Shown one piece after another: positions 33,450 through 43,314 of a stretch of DNA of 64,000 nucleotides. Every line of letters starts with the position of its first letter. Positions within the stretch are counted from its first letter, which is position 1. The stretch is from Hymenobacter sp. BT188. GTDB taxonomy: Bacteria; Bacteroidota; Bacteroidia; Cytophagales; Hymenobacteraceae. The notes beneath the pieces were generated by a model. It was not told where the DNA came from, made no database searches, and saw only the letters and a program-made list of their open reading frames with translations. Position numbers and translations under genes: made by a program. The stretch lies in contig NZ_JACSCW010000003.1 in NCBI RefSeq assembly GCF_014333585.1, positions 372,001 through 436,000 on the forward strand, given 5' to 3'.

Positions 33450-35630
33450 ATGCCGATGCTGCGTGGCGCACACAACAAAACCTCTACGCACGCAACTGCC
33501 AGCAAACGTAGTTGGTGGCGCGCTGTAGTGCTCACTTGTGGGCTCCTGTGCTTGGTTTGGCCTTTTAGCCTCCAGGCGCAGGACTACGTGCGCCCCGCCG
33601 CCGATCTGGACCGGCTGGTGCAGGAGCTGTTTGCCGAAATACAGAGCGATGAGGTAGCTTTTGAAGATGTGTATGAAACGCTTCTGCTATACTATCAGAC
33701 GCCACTAAACCTGAATACGGCCAGCCGCGAGGAACTGCGAGGCTTGCTGTTGCTCTCAGAAACGCAGATTTCGGCCTTGCTGGATCATCGGCAGCAACTT
33801 GGTCCACTTCTGAGCTTATATGAGCTGCAAAGCATTTCTGGCTTTGAGCAAGTGCGTAGTATTTATCGGGTGGCGCCCTTCGTAACGGTGCAGTCCGGGA
33901 ACCTGAATGCTGCTCGGGGCCCGCTCTGGCAGCGCATGCTACACGAAGACAACAATGCTTTGTTTCTGCGCTATGAACGAGGTCTGCAGGCTCGTCGTGG
34001 CTATGCCTCTGCCGATACCACCAGCACCGGCCGACCACTCAGCCGCTACCTCGGCTCACCCGATAAGCTTTTGTTGCGCTACCGCGTCAGCCACACCCGC
34101 GATTTCAGCCTAGGCTTTACCGCTGAAAAAGATGCAGGTGAGCCCCTGGTATGGCAACCTGGAAAAGGACGAATAGGAGCCGATTTTTACTCCGCGCACT
34201 TTGTGGTGCAGGAGCAAGGCCGACTCAAAACATTGGCTTTAGGTGATTACCAACTGCAATTCGGCCAGGGCTTATTGCTCTCATCTGGTTTGCAGGTAGG
34301 CAAGGGAGCTGAAACCATAACTACCCTGCGGCGCAGCAGCTTAGGTGTCAGGCCCTATTCTTCGGTGCTGGAAACGTCCTTTTTTCGTGGAGCGGCGGTA
34401 ACAGTGAGCTTACACAAGACCGTGCGGGCAACAGCATTTTTCTCGGCCAAGAAAGTAGATGCAAATCAACAGTTTGCTACCGATTCTCTGGCCCAGTTTG
34501 ATTCATTTTCATCTGGTATCAGCACCAGCGGCTTGCACCGCACCACTACCGAACTAGCTAACCGCAAGCGTCTGCACGAAGCTATAGCTGGCGGCAACGT
34601 GACCTATACAAGTCTGGGGGGCAATTTTGCGGCCGGCGCTACGGTGGTGGGTACACGCTACGACATGGCTTTGCAGCGCCGCCCCGAGCCATATAATCAG
34701 TTTGAGTTTCGGGGTAAAGACAATGTGGCGCTGGGAGTTCACTATAGCTATGTGCTGGGCAATGCGCTCTTTTTCGGTGAAACAGCGCGCTCCAGCAGCG
34801 GTGGCTTAGGTACCGTAAATGGCCTGTTGGCCAGCTTGGCTACCAATGTAGAGGCCTCCGTCCTGTACCGTCGCTACGACCGAAACTTTCACACCTTTTA
34901 CGGGCAGGCATTAGGCGAAAACACGCGTAATATCAACGAAAGCGGCGTATACCTGGGCCTGAAAGTGCGTCCGGCGGCGCGTTGGGAAATCACAGGCTAT
35001 TATGATCAATTCTGGTGTCCGTGGTTGAAATATCGCGTTGATGCTCCCTCACGGGGCCACGATTATTTGCTGCGCTTATCATTCGCGCCCACCAAAACCA
35101 GCCAGCTCTACGTGCAGGTTCGCTCTCGTACCAAGGACCAGAACGCCGATCTGACGCCAACGCGCCCTGTACCCCAGCCAGTACCCACCGCGCGCCGCAG
35201 CCTGCTGCTTTTTTACGATGCCGCGCCTTCATCCATCATCAGTTTGCGTACGCGCCTGCAAGGCACGCATTACCGTGAAGACGGCGCCACTCCGCACACG
35301 GGATTCTTATTGGCCCAGGATGCCACCGTGCGCCTCAACCGCTACCTGCGCCTCAGTGCCCGCTACGCCCTCTTCGATACCGACGACTACGATACCCGCC
35401 AGTATGCCTTCGAGCAGGATGTGCTATACGCGTTTTCGGTGCCCGCACTCTCCGGCCGCGGTACGCGCACCTATGCATTGGCGGAGGTAAAATGTACGCG
35501 TCATCTTACCTTGTGGCTGCGCTATGCCGCCACCCAATACCGCCACCAGCAAGTAATTAGCTCCGGCTTGGAAGAAATCGAAGGCTCGCTCCGCTCCGAT
35601 GTTAAAGCGCAGGCTCGATACACTTTCTAG
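33450..35630 (+). CDS. Helix-hairpin-helix domain fused to an outer-membrane beta-barrel
   Basis: Start set at the ATG at 33450, giving 726 aa; the longer frame overlaps the previous gene. After a signal anchor (RAVVLTCGLLCLVWPFSLQAQ), residues about 85-140 hold ComEA-like helix-hairpin-helix repeats (LNLNTASREELRGLLLLSETQISALLDHR, then LLSLYELQSISGFE). The remaining 580 residues are long amphipathic beta-strands with a C-terminal aromatic strand (DVKAQARYTF), predicted to be an outer-membrane barrel. HhH modules in ComEA bind DNA without sequence preference. Function of the fusion is not established; DNA handling at the surface is possible. Confidence 0.8.
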   Translation: MPMLRGAHNKTSTHATASKRSWWRAVVLTCGLLCLVWPFSLQAQDYVRPAADLDRLVQELFAEIQSDEVAFEDVYETLLLYYQTPLNLNTASREELRGLLLLSETQISALLDHRQQLGPLLSLYELQSISGFEQVRSIYRVAPFVTVQSGNLNAARGPLWQRMLHEDNNALFLRYERGLQARRGYASADTTSTGRPLSRYLGSPDKLLLRYRVSHTRDFSLGFTAEKDAGEPLVWQPGKGRIGADFYSAHFVVQEQGRLKTLALGDYQLQFGQGLLLSSGLQVGKGAETITTLRRSSLGVRPYSSVLETSFFRGAAVTVSLHKTVRATAFFSAKKVDANQQFATDSLAQFDSFSSGISTSGLHRTTTELANRKRLHEAIAGGNVTYTSLGGNFAAGATVVGTRYDMALQRRPEPYNQFEFRGKDNVALGVHYSYVLGNALFFGETARSSSGGLGTVNGLLASLATNVEASVLYRRYDRNFHTFYGQALGENTRNINESGVYLGLKVRPAARWEITGYYDQFWCPWLKYRVDAPSRGHDYLLRLSFAPTKTSQLYVQVRSRTKDQNADLTPTRPVPQPVPTARRSLLLFYDAAPSSIISLRTRLQGTHYREDGATPHTGFLLAQDATVRLNRYLRLSARYALFDTDDYDTRQYAFEQDVLYAFSVPALSGRGTRTYALAEVKCTRHLTLWLRYAATQYRHQQVISSGLEEIEGSLRSDVKAQARYTF

Positions 35631-35653
35631 CAGCGCTAATCTGCCTTGATGAG

Positions 35654-38600
35654 CTATTTTCTCACCAACCTTCTGATGCTGGTACCTTGGGCACTGGTAA
35701 GGCGCAGGTGGTAGATGCCCCGGCTAACTGTGCTCAAATCGAGACGGTAGGAGAGATGGTCAGCCATTTTGGGGAGCGTCTCCGAGCGAATGGTGCGGCC
35801 AATGGCATCCGTGATAAGCATCGTGACTGGGCCTCTTTGATTGTTATTCAGATTCACCTCAAAAATGCCCTCGCTGGGATTCGGGAACACTTCAAGATCA
35901 GCAGGAACGGCACTGACTACTGTGTTGCTTAGCACAGTAGGAATGGTGCAAAGCTCTAGCGCCCAGCCTGTCAGAGTTGCCTGCCCGGTGCTTTGATTGC
36001 GAATGGCGAGAGTCCAGTCGCCGGCGGCTAGGTCGTTTATCAGGTTTGCTAATGGTGACACTGGACGGACGGCTACACCTGACTCTGGGGGGCAAATTAG
36101 GGCAGCGGCCTGGTCGTCGAAGCTGGTATTCAGGTTGGCAGTACCAGCGCAGGCCCGCGCCAATAACGTAGCCTGTCGACCGCTTGGGCTCGTTAAAGTG
36201 AGTATCAAACCGTCTGCATTCGGAGCGGTAATTACCACGTTGCGAACCCGAATATTGCTTACCCGCTCCGTGCTGGATATATTGATAACGGCGGCCGCTT
36301 CCGCATTTGGACCAGCCGAAATAGAAACGGGTACTCGGGTAGCCACAATGCTTTGGCACACGCTTGGGCTGGTCTGAAACAGAATCGGTATGGAGTAAGG
36401 GCCCACACCACAGACGCTACGACCCCGCACGCGCCAAAAATACCGAGCCCCAGCCGCTAGCTCCTGTGTTGGCGTGAAAGTAGGATCGGACAGGTTGATT
36501 TGGGAAGCTACGATGTTCAGGAAAGTAACATCAGTGGCAATTTGCACCTCATAGGCCATAGCACCGGGCAAATTATTCCATCCAAAACGAGGTCGCTGGC
36601 TGGTTTGAAGCGTAGCATCCGGGCTTGTAGGCTGGGGCACCTGGGTTATGACCTGCTCAATCACCAAACTCACCCGTTGCTCCTGAACCAGACTGCCGCT
36701 TGTGCCTTTTATCAACAGAGAATAAGTTCCGGGCGTAGCCGCTGTGCCAACTGCTATACTCACGGCCGTAGTGCTACCGACCGCCACCGAGCTAGGCGCA
36801 AAATTGACTGTAACACCTGCTGGCACATCAGCAGCGCTTAGCGCAACATCACCCGCAAACCCGCCTGTTTGACCAATATTTAGGCCCAGCGTAGTGGAGG
36901 TGCCTGGGCAGAGCGCCAAAATGCCCCCCGGCAAGCAAGATGGCGTTAGATAAAAGGTTGGTGCCGTAATGGCTTGAATAGAGAAGTTCTGCGGGGAAAT
37001 CGCAAAAAATATGTTTTCCGTGGCCTGTACTTTAATGCGTGCCGTGGTCGTATTCAGGCTAGCCGGAACGCTTATGATCTGGCAGCCATCGTTGGGAGTG
37101 GCGGCGGCAAGTGTGATGGGAAATGTAAGGCCGCCGTCTGTGGAAAGCAGAATATCTACTTGTGTGGCGTTGATAGGAGCCTGATCGGTAGCGGCCACAG
37201 CCCAGTTGACTTGCTGGTCGGTGTCAGCTTGCCAGCTAGCACCAACAGGGGCCACCGTGAATGGACCAGCAGTGCCTATCACGGCTACGCTGGTAGTATC
37301 GTAATCGGTGCCCCCGGCCGGCCGTTGCTGGTCGCGGGCTACCAGGCGAAAGTGCAGACGCCGGGCGTAGGTAGGTAGTAGCTCGCCGGGCGGCAATGTG
37401 GTAGCCGAAAGCAAGCTGGCTAAGTCCGGGAAAGTGCGGCTGGTAGAGGCGCTTGGGGGCAAAAAACGGAACAACGGCGCGTCACCAGCCGGAGTAGTCG
37501 GGTTGCCGGCGGGCCCCATGTCGTTCTGCTCCCAGATATAGGACACCGCGTCGCCGTTGGGGTCAGAGCCGGTGCCGGTAAGGGTAAAAGGTGTACGGGC
37601 TGGAATGCTAAAATTGCCCCCCGCATCCACTACCGGTGGCAGATTGCCGCTGCCGGTTATCTGAGCGCAGGTACCAAATGCCGTAACATAATCCAGGATC
37701 TGGTCACGACTGCGTGAGTGAAAATAAGGAAAGCTGCTCGGCTGAATATTCTGAGGTGCACAAAGGCCCGCATAACTCATGATCGAGCCTCCGCTGCCCG
37801 GCTCATACGCCCAACTAGCCGCGCGGCTACTGGTACAAAAACCAGTGGTGCCGTTGAAAGTGTGGTCGGCCCCAAACTGGTGGCCTAGCTCATGCGCCAC
37901 AAAATCTACAGCAAAGGCATCGCCGCTGGGATCGGCCTGGCCCGTGGTGCCACCCGCTTTGAACGAGGCATTGCATACGGTTCCCACATAAGCCAAACCG
38001 CCTACTCGCGTACCAAATACATGTCCCAGGTCATAGTTAGCCGAGCCAATCAGCGCATCCGTGGTGCGCTGGTTTTCGGTGAGCAAATCAGAGGCGTTGG
38101 TATTGGTGTAAGGATCGGTGGCGGGATCCAGGAAAATCAGGGCCTCGTTGGTAGGCACCATTTGCAGCTGAATAGCCAGTTCCTGCTCATAAATTCCATT
38201 CACCCGGTTTATAGTCGTTACGATGCCAGCCAGAGCAGCGGCCTTCGTACCGCCTTTGGTAATCGCATATTCACCCGTACAAGCCACAGCCAAGCGGTAG
38301 GTTCGAAGCTGAGCGCCATTGGCCCGAAGCTGATTTGTGGTGGGGGGCAATTTGCGCTTCACATCAGTGGTAAGACAGGCCGCCCCGCCCTGGCGCATTG
38401 CCGAACGATAAAATACCCGATGGTTTACGGTATCACCCGGCGCGGCGGGGTCGATGTAAACGGTAGTGGCACCCGTCAGTATCTGCGCGTGAAAACCCGT
38501 CGGAGTCAGGTCGAGGTGAGCCGTAGTTGTCGGGTCATCCAGGCTTTGCGCAGAGTATGTTTTAATGCGCGGGTAAAGCGCGGCCAGCCGAGGGTGCAGC

Positions 38601-38920
38601 ACAGCAGTTTCGGTTACTTGAAAGCGCTGGCTAGAGCCATCGGGTAAAGGAAGTGATAGCACTATGCCCTGATTAATCTTCGCACCTTTACGAGGAGCCG
38701 AAGCAGCTTGCAGCGCCGTGCGCATGGCTAATGTTTGGAAGCGAACCGCCCGAAACTGAGTTAGTCCGGAAACCGAAACCCGAGCGGCGGCAGAGGCCGG
38801 CGCAGCATCTATCCATGTAGTTTTAGGCGTCTGCGCAACCGCCGCAACCGTACTCAATAGCAAAAATAAAAGCAGCCAGCGCCCCGCAGGGCGGCCAGCC
38901 CAGAGAAAGGTTGAGGGCAT
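35654..38920 (-). CDS. Secreted reprolysin-like metalloprotease with P-domain and T9SS sorting domain
   Basis: Large secreted zinc protease, 1088 aa from the ATG at 38920 (an upstream TTG adds nine residues). Order: signal peptide to about residue 30; propeptide-like region; catalytic domain with HELGHQFGADH (343-353) and Met-turn IMSYAG; PKD/Ig-like region (VVDAGGNFSIPARTPFTLTGTGSD); two further beta domains with a fibronectin-III-like part (YEVQIATDVTF); a proprotein-convertase P-domain (VRNVVITAPNADGLILTLTSPSG); and a C-terminal type IX sorting domain (VFPNPSEGIFEV ... SRGIYHLRLTS). It converges on the HhH-barrel gene, with stops 23 bases apart. Probably cell-surface or extracellular protein digestion. 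Confidence 0.9.
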   Translation of the reverse strand: MPSTFLWAGRPAGRWLLLFLLLSTVAAVAQTPKTTWIDAAPASAAARVSVSGLTQFRAVRFQTLAMRTALQAASAPRKGAKINQGIVLSLPLPDGSSQRFQVTETAVLHPRLAALYPRIKTYSAQSLDDPTTTAHLDLTPTGFHAQILTGATTVYIDPAAPGDTVNHRVFYRSAMRQGGAACLTTDVKRKLPPTTNQLRANGAQLRTYRLAVACTGEYAITKGGTKAAALAGIVTTINRVNGIYEQELAIQLQMVPTNEALIFLDPATDPYTNTNASDLLTENQRTTDALIGSANYDLGHVFGTRVGGLAYVGTVCNASFKAGGTTGQADPSGDAFAVDFVAHELGHQFGADHTFNGTTGFCTSSRAASWAYEPGSGGSIMSYAGLCAPQNIQPSSFPYFHSRSRDQILDYVTAFGTCAQITGSGNLPPVVDAGGNFSIPARTPFTLTGTGSDPNGDAVSYIWEQNDMGPAGNPTTPAGDAPLFRFLPPSASTSRTFPDLASLLSATTLPPGELLPTYARRLHFRLVARDQQRPAGGTDYDTTSVAVIGTAGPFTVAPVGASWQADTDQQVNWAVAATDQAPINATQVDILLSTDGGLTFPITLAAATPNDGCQIISVPASLNTTTARIKVQATENIFFAISPQNFSIQAITAPTFYLTPSCLPGGILALCPGTSTTLGLNIGQTGGFAGDVALSAADVPAGVTVNFAPSSVAVGSTTAVSIAVGTAATPGTYSLLIKGTSGSLVQEQRVSLVIEQVITQVPQPTSPDATLQTSQRPRFGWNNLPGAMAYEVQIATDVTFLNIVASQINLSDPTFTPTQELAAGARYFWRVRGRSVCGVGPYSIPILFQTSPSVCQSIVATRVPVSISAGPNAEAAAVINISSTERVSNIRVRNVVITAPNADGLILTLTSPSGRQATLLARACAGTANLNTSFDDQAAALICPPESGVAVRPVSPLANLINDLAAGDWTLAIRNQSTGQATLTGWALELCTIPTVLSNTVVSAVPADLEVFPNPSEGIFEVNLNNNQRGPVTMLITDAIGRTIRSETLPKMADHLSYRLDLSTVSRGIYHLRLTSAQGTSIRRLVRK

Positions 38921-39074
38921 ATCGTGTCCAGAAACAACTATTGGCAAACAAGTTACGCGTCTACCCGAGAAAGGTGGCCTACCAGCAGTCAGGGCACTTG
39001 GATAATGTTTTTAAGCAACGTTAATAATTAACTTTCAAGCGCACCAGCCACTTAACAATTTGCCCCCCAAACAT

Positions 39075-39105
39075 AAAAAAAGCCGGCTTGAAGCCGGCTT
39101 TTTTT
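39075..39105 (-). terminator. Intrinsic terminator of the DUF3857 gene pair
   Basis: AAAAAAAGCCGGCTT (39075-39089), one loop base, then the reverse complement with a T tract (39091-39105). It lies just after the minus-strand stop at 39119; a TTTGCCCCCCA motif copy is directly next to it. Confidence 0.92.
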
Positions 39106-39118
39106 AACACAAGGTTTT

Positions 39119-41074
39119 CTACGCTTCATTCTTCAACAACACCAGCTGCGCCTTATCAGCGGCGCTGATTTTACGACGAAACTCGACGTAGGCCGGATAA
39201 TCGGTGCGGGGAAAGCGAGTACGGGGCATGTGCAAGCGGCGCACATATTGTAAAGTGCCGTCGGGTAAAGTTTGAATTTGGCTGGAATATGTCCCGAAGG
39301 CGGTTGTAAGCTGCACCGGGCTGGGTAAGGTTTCCGCCTGGAAGCCGGCTGGCACGTGAATGCGCACCGTATCGGCGTGCGAAAAGGCGTGATCAAGCCA
39401 GATATCGGCTCGGCGCTCACCTACAGGCGCAGCTAGGGCCGGCAGGCGACTGAGGAGATTGGGGGTAAGAAAAGCACGTTTGCCGCTCGGGGGGGCAAAA
39501 TTAGGCAAGGTTAGACCAAGCGTTTCTACCACAGCCGGCAAAGCGGTACGTCGGTCGGAGGTGAGGTTAAACTTTGTGATGCTGAAGTTGGGTAACGGCA
39601 ACGATTCAGCAATTCGCTTTTTCTGATCGGCATGGGAGAAGCCGTGAAGCAGCTGACTTTGGTCATCTTGCTCCTGCCCCGTCCGCACCGTCCGAATGCT
39701 GACAGTGGCCGTGCCCTGAGCATCAAGGTAAAGGTCTACACGCCGCTCACGCCGGTTTTCGACGGCGCCATAACGAGGCGTACGCACAATTTTGCCCCCC
39801 GTGGGCGTGAGCAGCAACGCGTGACGGTTGCCGGTAAAGCTGCCCATGTATCCGAACGCCTCATTCTGACTCGTGCATTCCAGCCACACCGTATCTGCCT
39901 TGGCCGCTTTCAGTGGTACGCACAGCACAACATGGTTGAACTGATTGCTCGGAAACTCCATCCGGATATCCGCTTCATCGGCCCGCACCAAGGCGCAGTA
40001 GGCCGTTACGTCAGCGGCTTTGAGCAAAGCCATGCAATAGTTCGTCAGGGCTTTGCAGTCGCCGTAGCCGGTAGCACTTACAGCGCTGGCCGGAAAGGTT
40101 TGCCAACCGCCTAATCCCAGTTGAATAGAGATGTAGCGCGTATTTGCCTGCAAATACTCATACACCTTGCGGATACGCGCCCGCTCGTCGGGCACATCTT
40201 TCACTAGCGCCGCGATGCGCGCTTTTACATCGGCGGGCAACATGTCGCGGCCCGCATTCAGGTCGTAATTCCACTGACCTAGCGTCTGCCAGGAGGTAAG
40301 TGCGCCCCGATGACCCTGTACCTCAAAGGCGGTGGGCGCAGTCAGGACGGCAGGCACCAACTCTTCCAGGGGCGGACCGGCTGGTTCTTGTTCCAGCGCC
40401 ACCAAATTGGCTACCTGCCATTGGTATACATCCAGCGCGCCCTGCTTACTGCGAGCAACAGCCGAACTGCCGGGCAAGTGGCGCTCCTGGTAGCGTAGGG
40501 GCAGCTCGGCGGGCGTTATCACCCGAAATGAAGCGTGCTCTACCGCTATGTGCTCACCAGCCTGCGGGTGCCACGATGAATAAAACAGCGGATTGTCCGA
40601 AGTGACTTCATACTCAAATTCGACCGTGTACGGGTAACTGGCCTGACTTAAATCGGCCAAGCGGCCACGATTGTCGTTTGCAAGGCTGATGCCATCGGCG
40701 AGGCTGTAATCTTTTACATCCGAGGCTTTTAGTTGCCGAATAAGTCGCCCATTTGCATCATACACAGCACCGCGCAGGTAATTCACCGTGTTTAGCTGAT
40801 CGTAAGAAACTAGCTCACCCGCCCAATGCTTACCATTGTCGTCGAGAATAGTAGCTGCCCGGCGCACCGTTTGCACCGTGCGCCCTACCGATTTTACCAG
40901 CAAAGTCTCCTCGTACTCGCGCACCACGGCATGAGCATTTTCAAGCAAGCTGGAGGGCAAATCTGACATTGCATATTTCGGTGGCTGCCCTCCGGCCCAG
41001 GCCGAAGAGGCAACCAAGCCGCTCAATGCCAAACCGAAGCCGGCCCGGCGTAGGGTGTGTAGAAAGCAGCTCAT
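39119..41074 (-). CDS. DUF3857 / transglutaminase-like exported protein with intact Cys
   Basis: Exported 651-aa protein with an N-terminal DUF3857 beta-domain (around YEETLLVKSVGRTVQTVRRAATIL) and a transglutaminase-like core. The core keeps Cys340 in GYGDCKALTNYCMALL and His381 in FNHVVLCVPL, with an acidic residue (WLECTSQ) at the usual Asp position, so it could be a peptidase or cross-linking enzyme. The C-terminal beta region resembles DUF3858. Its start overlaps the stop of the upstream paralogue as ATGA, so translation is coupled. Family function is not known; most members are periplasmic or surface proteins. Confidence 0.88.
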   Translation of the reverse strand: MSCFLHTLRRAGFGLALSGLVASSAWAGGQPPKYAMSDLPSSLLENAHAVVREYEETLLVKSVGRTVQTVRRAATILDDNGKHWAGELVSYDQLNTVNYLRGAVYDANGRLIRQLKASDVKDYSLADGISLANDNRGRLADLSQASYPYTVEFEYEVTSDNPLFYSSWHPQAGEHIAVEHASFRVITPAELPLRYQERHLPGSSAVARSKQGALDVYQWQVANLVALEQEPAGPPLEELVPAVLTAPTAFEVQGHRGALTSWQTLGQWNYDLNAGRDMLPADVKARIAALVKDVPDERARIRKVYEYLQANTRYISIQLGLGGWQTFPASAVSATGYGDCKALTNYCMALLKAADVTAYCALVRADEADIRMEFPSNQFNHVVLCVPLKAAKADTVWLECTSQNEAFGYMGSFTGNRHALLLTPTGGKIVRTPRYGAVENRRERRVDLYLDAQGTATVSIRTVRTGQEQDDQSQLLHGFSHADQKKRIAESLPLPNFSITKFNLTSDRRTALPAVVETLGLTLPNFAPPSGKRAFLTPNLLSRLPALAAPVGERRADIWLDHAFSHADTVRIHVPAGFQAETLPSPVQLTTAFGTYSSQIQTLPDGTLQYVRRLHMPRTRFPRTDYPAYVEFRRKISAADKAQLVLLKNEA

Positions 41075-43137
41075 GATTTCTTCTTCAATACAATCTGCTC
41101 AGCGTGCTTGGCCAGCATGCGGCTATAAAATTCGCGCAGGTAGGTGTATTCTTCTGCCGAGTACACGGCCCGGCGCAACGTCATGCGGCTCATAATTTGA
41201 ATAGAGCCCGTTGAAGCAGCCGCCTGATAAGTGAATACGCCGCCATCCTCGGGTAGCTTTACGGCCGTTGGCTTAGGCATTTCCTCCGGCTCGTATCCGG
41301 CGGGTAGAGTAATGTTGAGCTGTACTGTCTCATCAAAAGGAGCCGCGAAATCAACTGGGAAGCGACGCTCTTCGTGCACGAAAGGATTGCGCTCCGCACT
41401 GAAATGCCGTAGCAGGTTCAGATAAAGGGTAGGAGCAGGGGCATCGGCACCGGGTGCAGTAAACTCGTAATCTAGGGTGAGGGGCTTGTGCAGGGTTTCG
41501 CGCTCTTTGAAGGCATAGGTAGGAATGGTCCAGCCCTCATGAGTTTTGGCCATATCTTCCATGAATTTCTTCTCGCCCTTTTTTACCAGATTTTCACGCT
41601 GGTCCAACGCCGCATAGCCACCGTTTTCCTGGTGTACTTTGCCCTTCATACCCCCACGCTCATCCATCGTGAGGTGCACCTGATGATAGTTTACGTAGCG
41701 TTGCGTGGGCGTGAGGCTCACCCAGCGCGACTTGCCAGTGCCCGGCATCAATAAGCGACCGGTACCACTTAGGCAGCGCGTCGGGAGCATTCCAAAAGGG
41801 AGTAAGGCATCAGTAGCGTCGGCCATCAGCTCTTGGTTGCCAGGCAAAGCTACATGGGCGACCACGTAGTTGAAGCTCGACATCAAGGGCATCGTTTCCG
41901 TCAGGCGACCGTGGCTACGGGTGCTAAGAACCACTGGATTAGCCTCTAGGCCAGCGTCGCGCAAAGCTGCGATGAGCATTAGGTTTACGTCGGCCGAATT
42001 GCCTGTGTGTTGGTCGTAGATGTGCTTGAGCGAGCCGGTGCTCAGCATCCAGTCGGTGCCGTTGTGCTTCACGGCTTTGCGCACCATTGCGTGTACCGCC
42101 ACAGCGCGGGCCGCCGGGTCGGAGTGCTGGGCAGTGATGGCCGCCAACTCCGCTTTCAGAAACCCGCCGCGCTTAAGCTGAGACCCTAGACTCTCGTGAT
42201 TAAGCAACTCGTCGTCAATTTTTTGCCAGGAACCGGCCACGCTTTCGTAGGCCTGCCCAGGCCATTGTACACCCGCCAACTCAAAATCTACGCGAGCCAC
42301 GTAATCCTTGGAAGTCGTCATGAAAGGCTCATCGCGAAAGCCGGGAACCTGCTTCATTGCCCAACGGTAATTGGTAACCCGAGGCGTAACAGTGGTGGAC
42401 GAGGGTCCGATGCGGGCGTTGCTACCCCACGAAGCACTAGCGCCTTCAATGAAGGACCCGCCTTGGCTAAAGCTAAACTGCGTTATGCCCTCGTTGCGCT
42501 CCTGCACAGCCAAAGGCTCATAGCCCTGAAATAGCTGCTTATAATCGAAATATTCCGGAATAGCAGCCCGGTACTCGCTCCAGCGTACGGGGATGTAATA
42601 CTGAAACTGCCAGTCCTGGAAGTTGAACAGAAAATCGGAGTTTACGGTGTAGGTATACTCAATTACGGAGCCTTCACGTACGTTGGGCAGCGTGAACTTG
42701 CGAATGAAGTTGTTAGTGGTCTGCTGCTCCATGAACGTCGCGTCGGAGGCCATTTTCTCCTTCACTAGCTGCCCGTTTACCATATTATAAGTGAAGCCGC
42801 GCAAGGCCGAAATCTTTTCCTCGTTGGAGCCTTTCTTATACAAAGGCACTTTCACCGTGGCCCAATCGTACCCCGATTTTTTGAGGATTTTGATACGGGT
42901 GACGCGCTCAAACACCAGCTTAAAGTCGCCGCTGCCAGTTTCGAAGCGCGTACGGCCGAAGTCGCAGAGCACGACGGCCTCAGCAGCACTGTCGGCTATA
43001 AAGTTTTTGGCGTCAAAGTCGGCCAAGTCGGGCTTACCAAACTTAATCGGGTCAGCCTGACCTAGGGCGGGAAGTTGGGATGCGCTCGTCAGTAGCAATA
43101 AAGTTAGAGCGCTACGATGGAGTAAGGTTTTCGGCAT
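41071..43137 (-). CDS. DUF3857 / transglutaminase-fold protein lacking the catalytic Cys
   Basis: Paralogue of the neighbouring genes, 688 aa, exported (signal peptide MPKTLLHRSALTLLLLTSASQLPALGQ). The DUF3857 part includes ILKKSGYDWATVKVPLYK and NVREGSVIEYTYTV. The transglutaminase-like core reads HTGNSADVNLMLIAALRDAG, with no Cys at the active-site position, and FNYVVAHVALP where the active relative has FNHVV. It is therefore probably not a transglutaminase enzyme; a binding or structural role is more likely. Overlaps the next gene by four bases. Confidence 0.87.
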   Translation of the reverse strand: MPKTLLHRSALTLLLLTSASQLPALGQADPIKFGKPDLADFDAKNFIADSAAEAVVLCDFGRTRFETGSGDFKLVFERVTRIKILKKSGYDWATVKVPLYKKGSNEEKISALRGFTYNMVNGQLVKEKMASDATFMEQQTTNNFIRKFTLPNVREGSVIEYTYTVNSDFLFNFQDWQFQYYIPVRWSEYRAAIPEYFDYKQLFQGYEPLAVQERNEGITQFSFSQGGSFIEGASASWGSNARIGPSSTTVTPRVTNYRWAMKQVPGFRDEPFMTTSKDYVARVDFELAGVQWPGQAYESVAGSWQKIDDELLNHESLGSQLKRGGFLKAELAAITAQHSDPAARAVAVHAMVRKAVKHNGTDWMLSTGSLKHIYDQHTGNSADVNLMLIAALRDAGLEANPVVLSTRSHGRLTETMPLMSSFNYVVAHVALPGNQELMADATDALLPFGMLPTRCLSGTGRLLMPGTGKSRWVSLTPTQRYVNYHQVHLTMDERGGMKGKVHQENGGYAALDQRENLVKKGEKKFMEDMAKTHEGWTIPTYAFKERETLHKPLTLDYEFTAPGADAPAPTLYLNLLRHFSAERNPFVHEERRFPVDFAAPFDETVQLNITLPAGYEPEEMPKPTAVKLPEDGGVFTYQAAASTGSIQIMSRMTLRRAVYSAEEYTYLREFYSRMLAKHAEQIVLKKKS

Positions 43138-43314
43138 AAAGTATTGCTATTGAGTTAGGTTAAGATTATTCAGAGGAAGAAAAATGCTTCGAGGGATTAC
43201 TAGGCAAAATCAAATTTTACAACCTGGAAGTTGACGATATTCTCTTGGCTCATGCCGTCAAAAAATACAATCGGCTCAAATATTAGATAAGTGATATATA
43301 TTATAAATTCTTTG

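Noticed and set aside
37892..38647. 251-codon open frame opposite the metalloprotease gene
   Set aside because: Antisense shadow of a gene with clear catalytic motifs.
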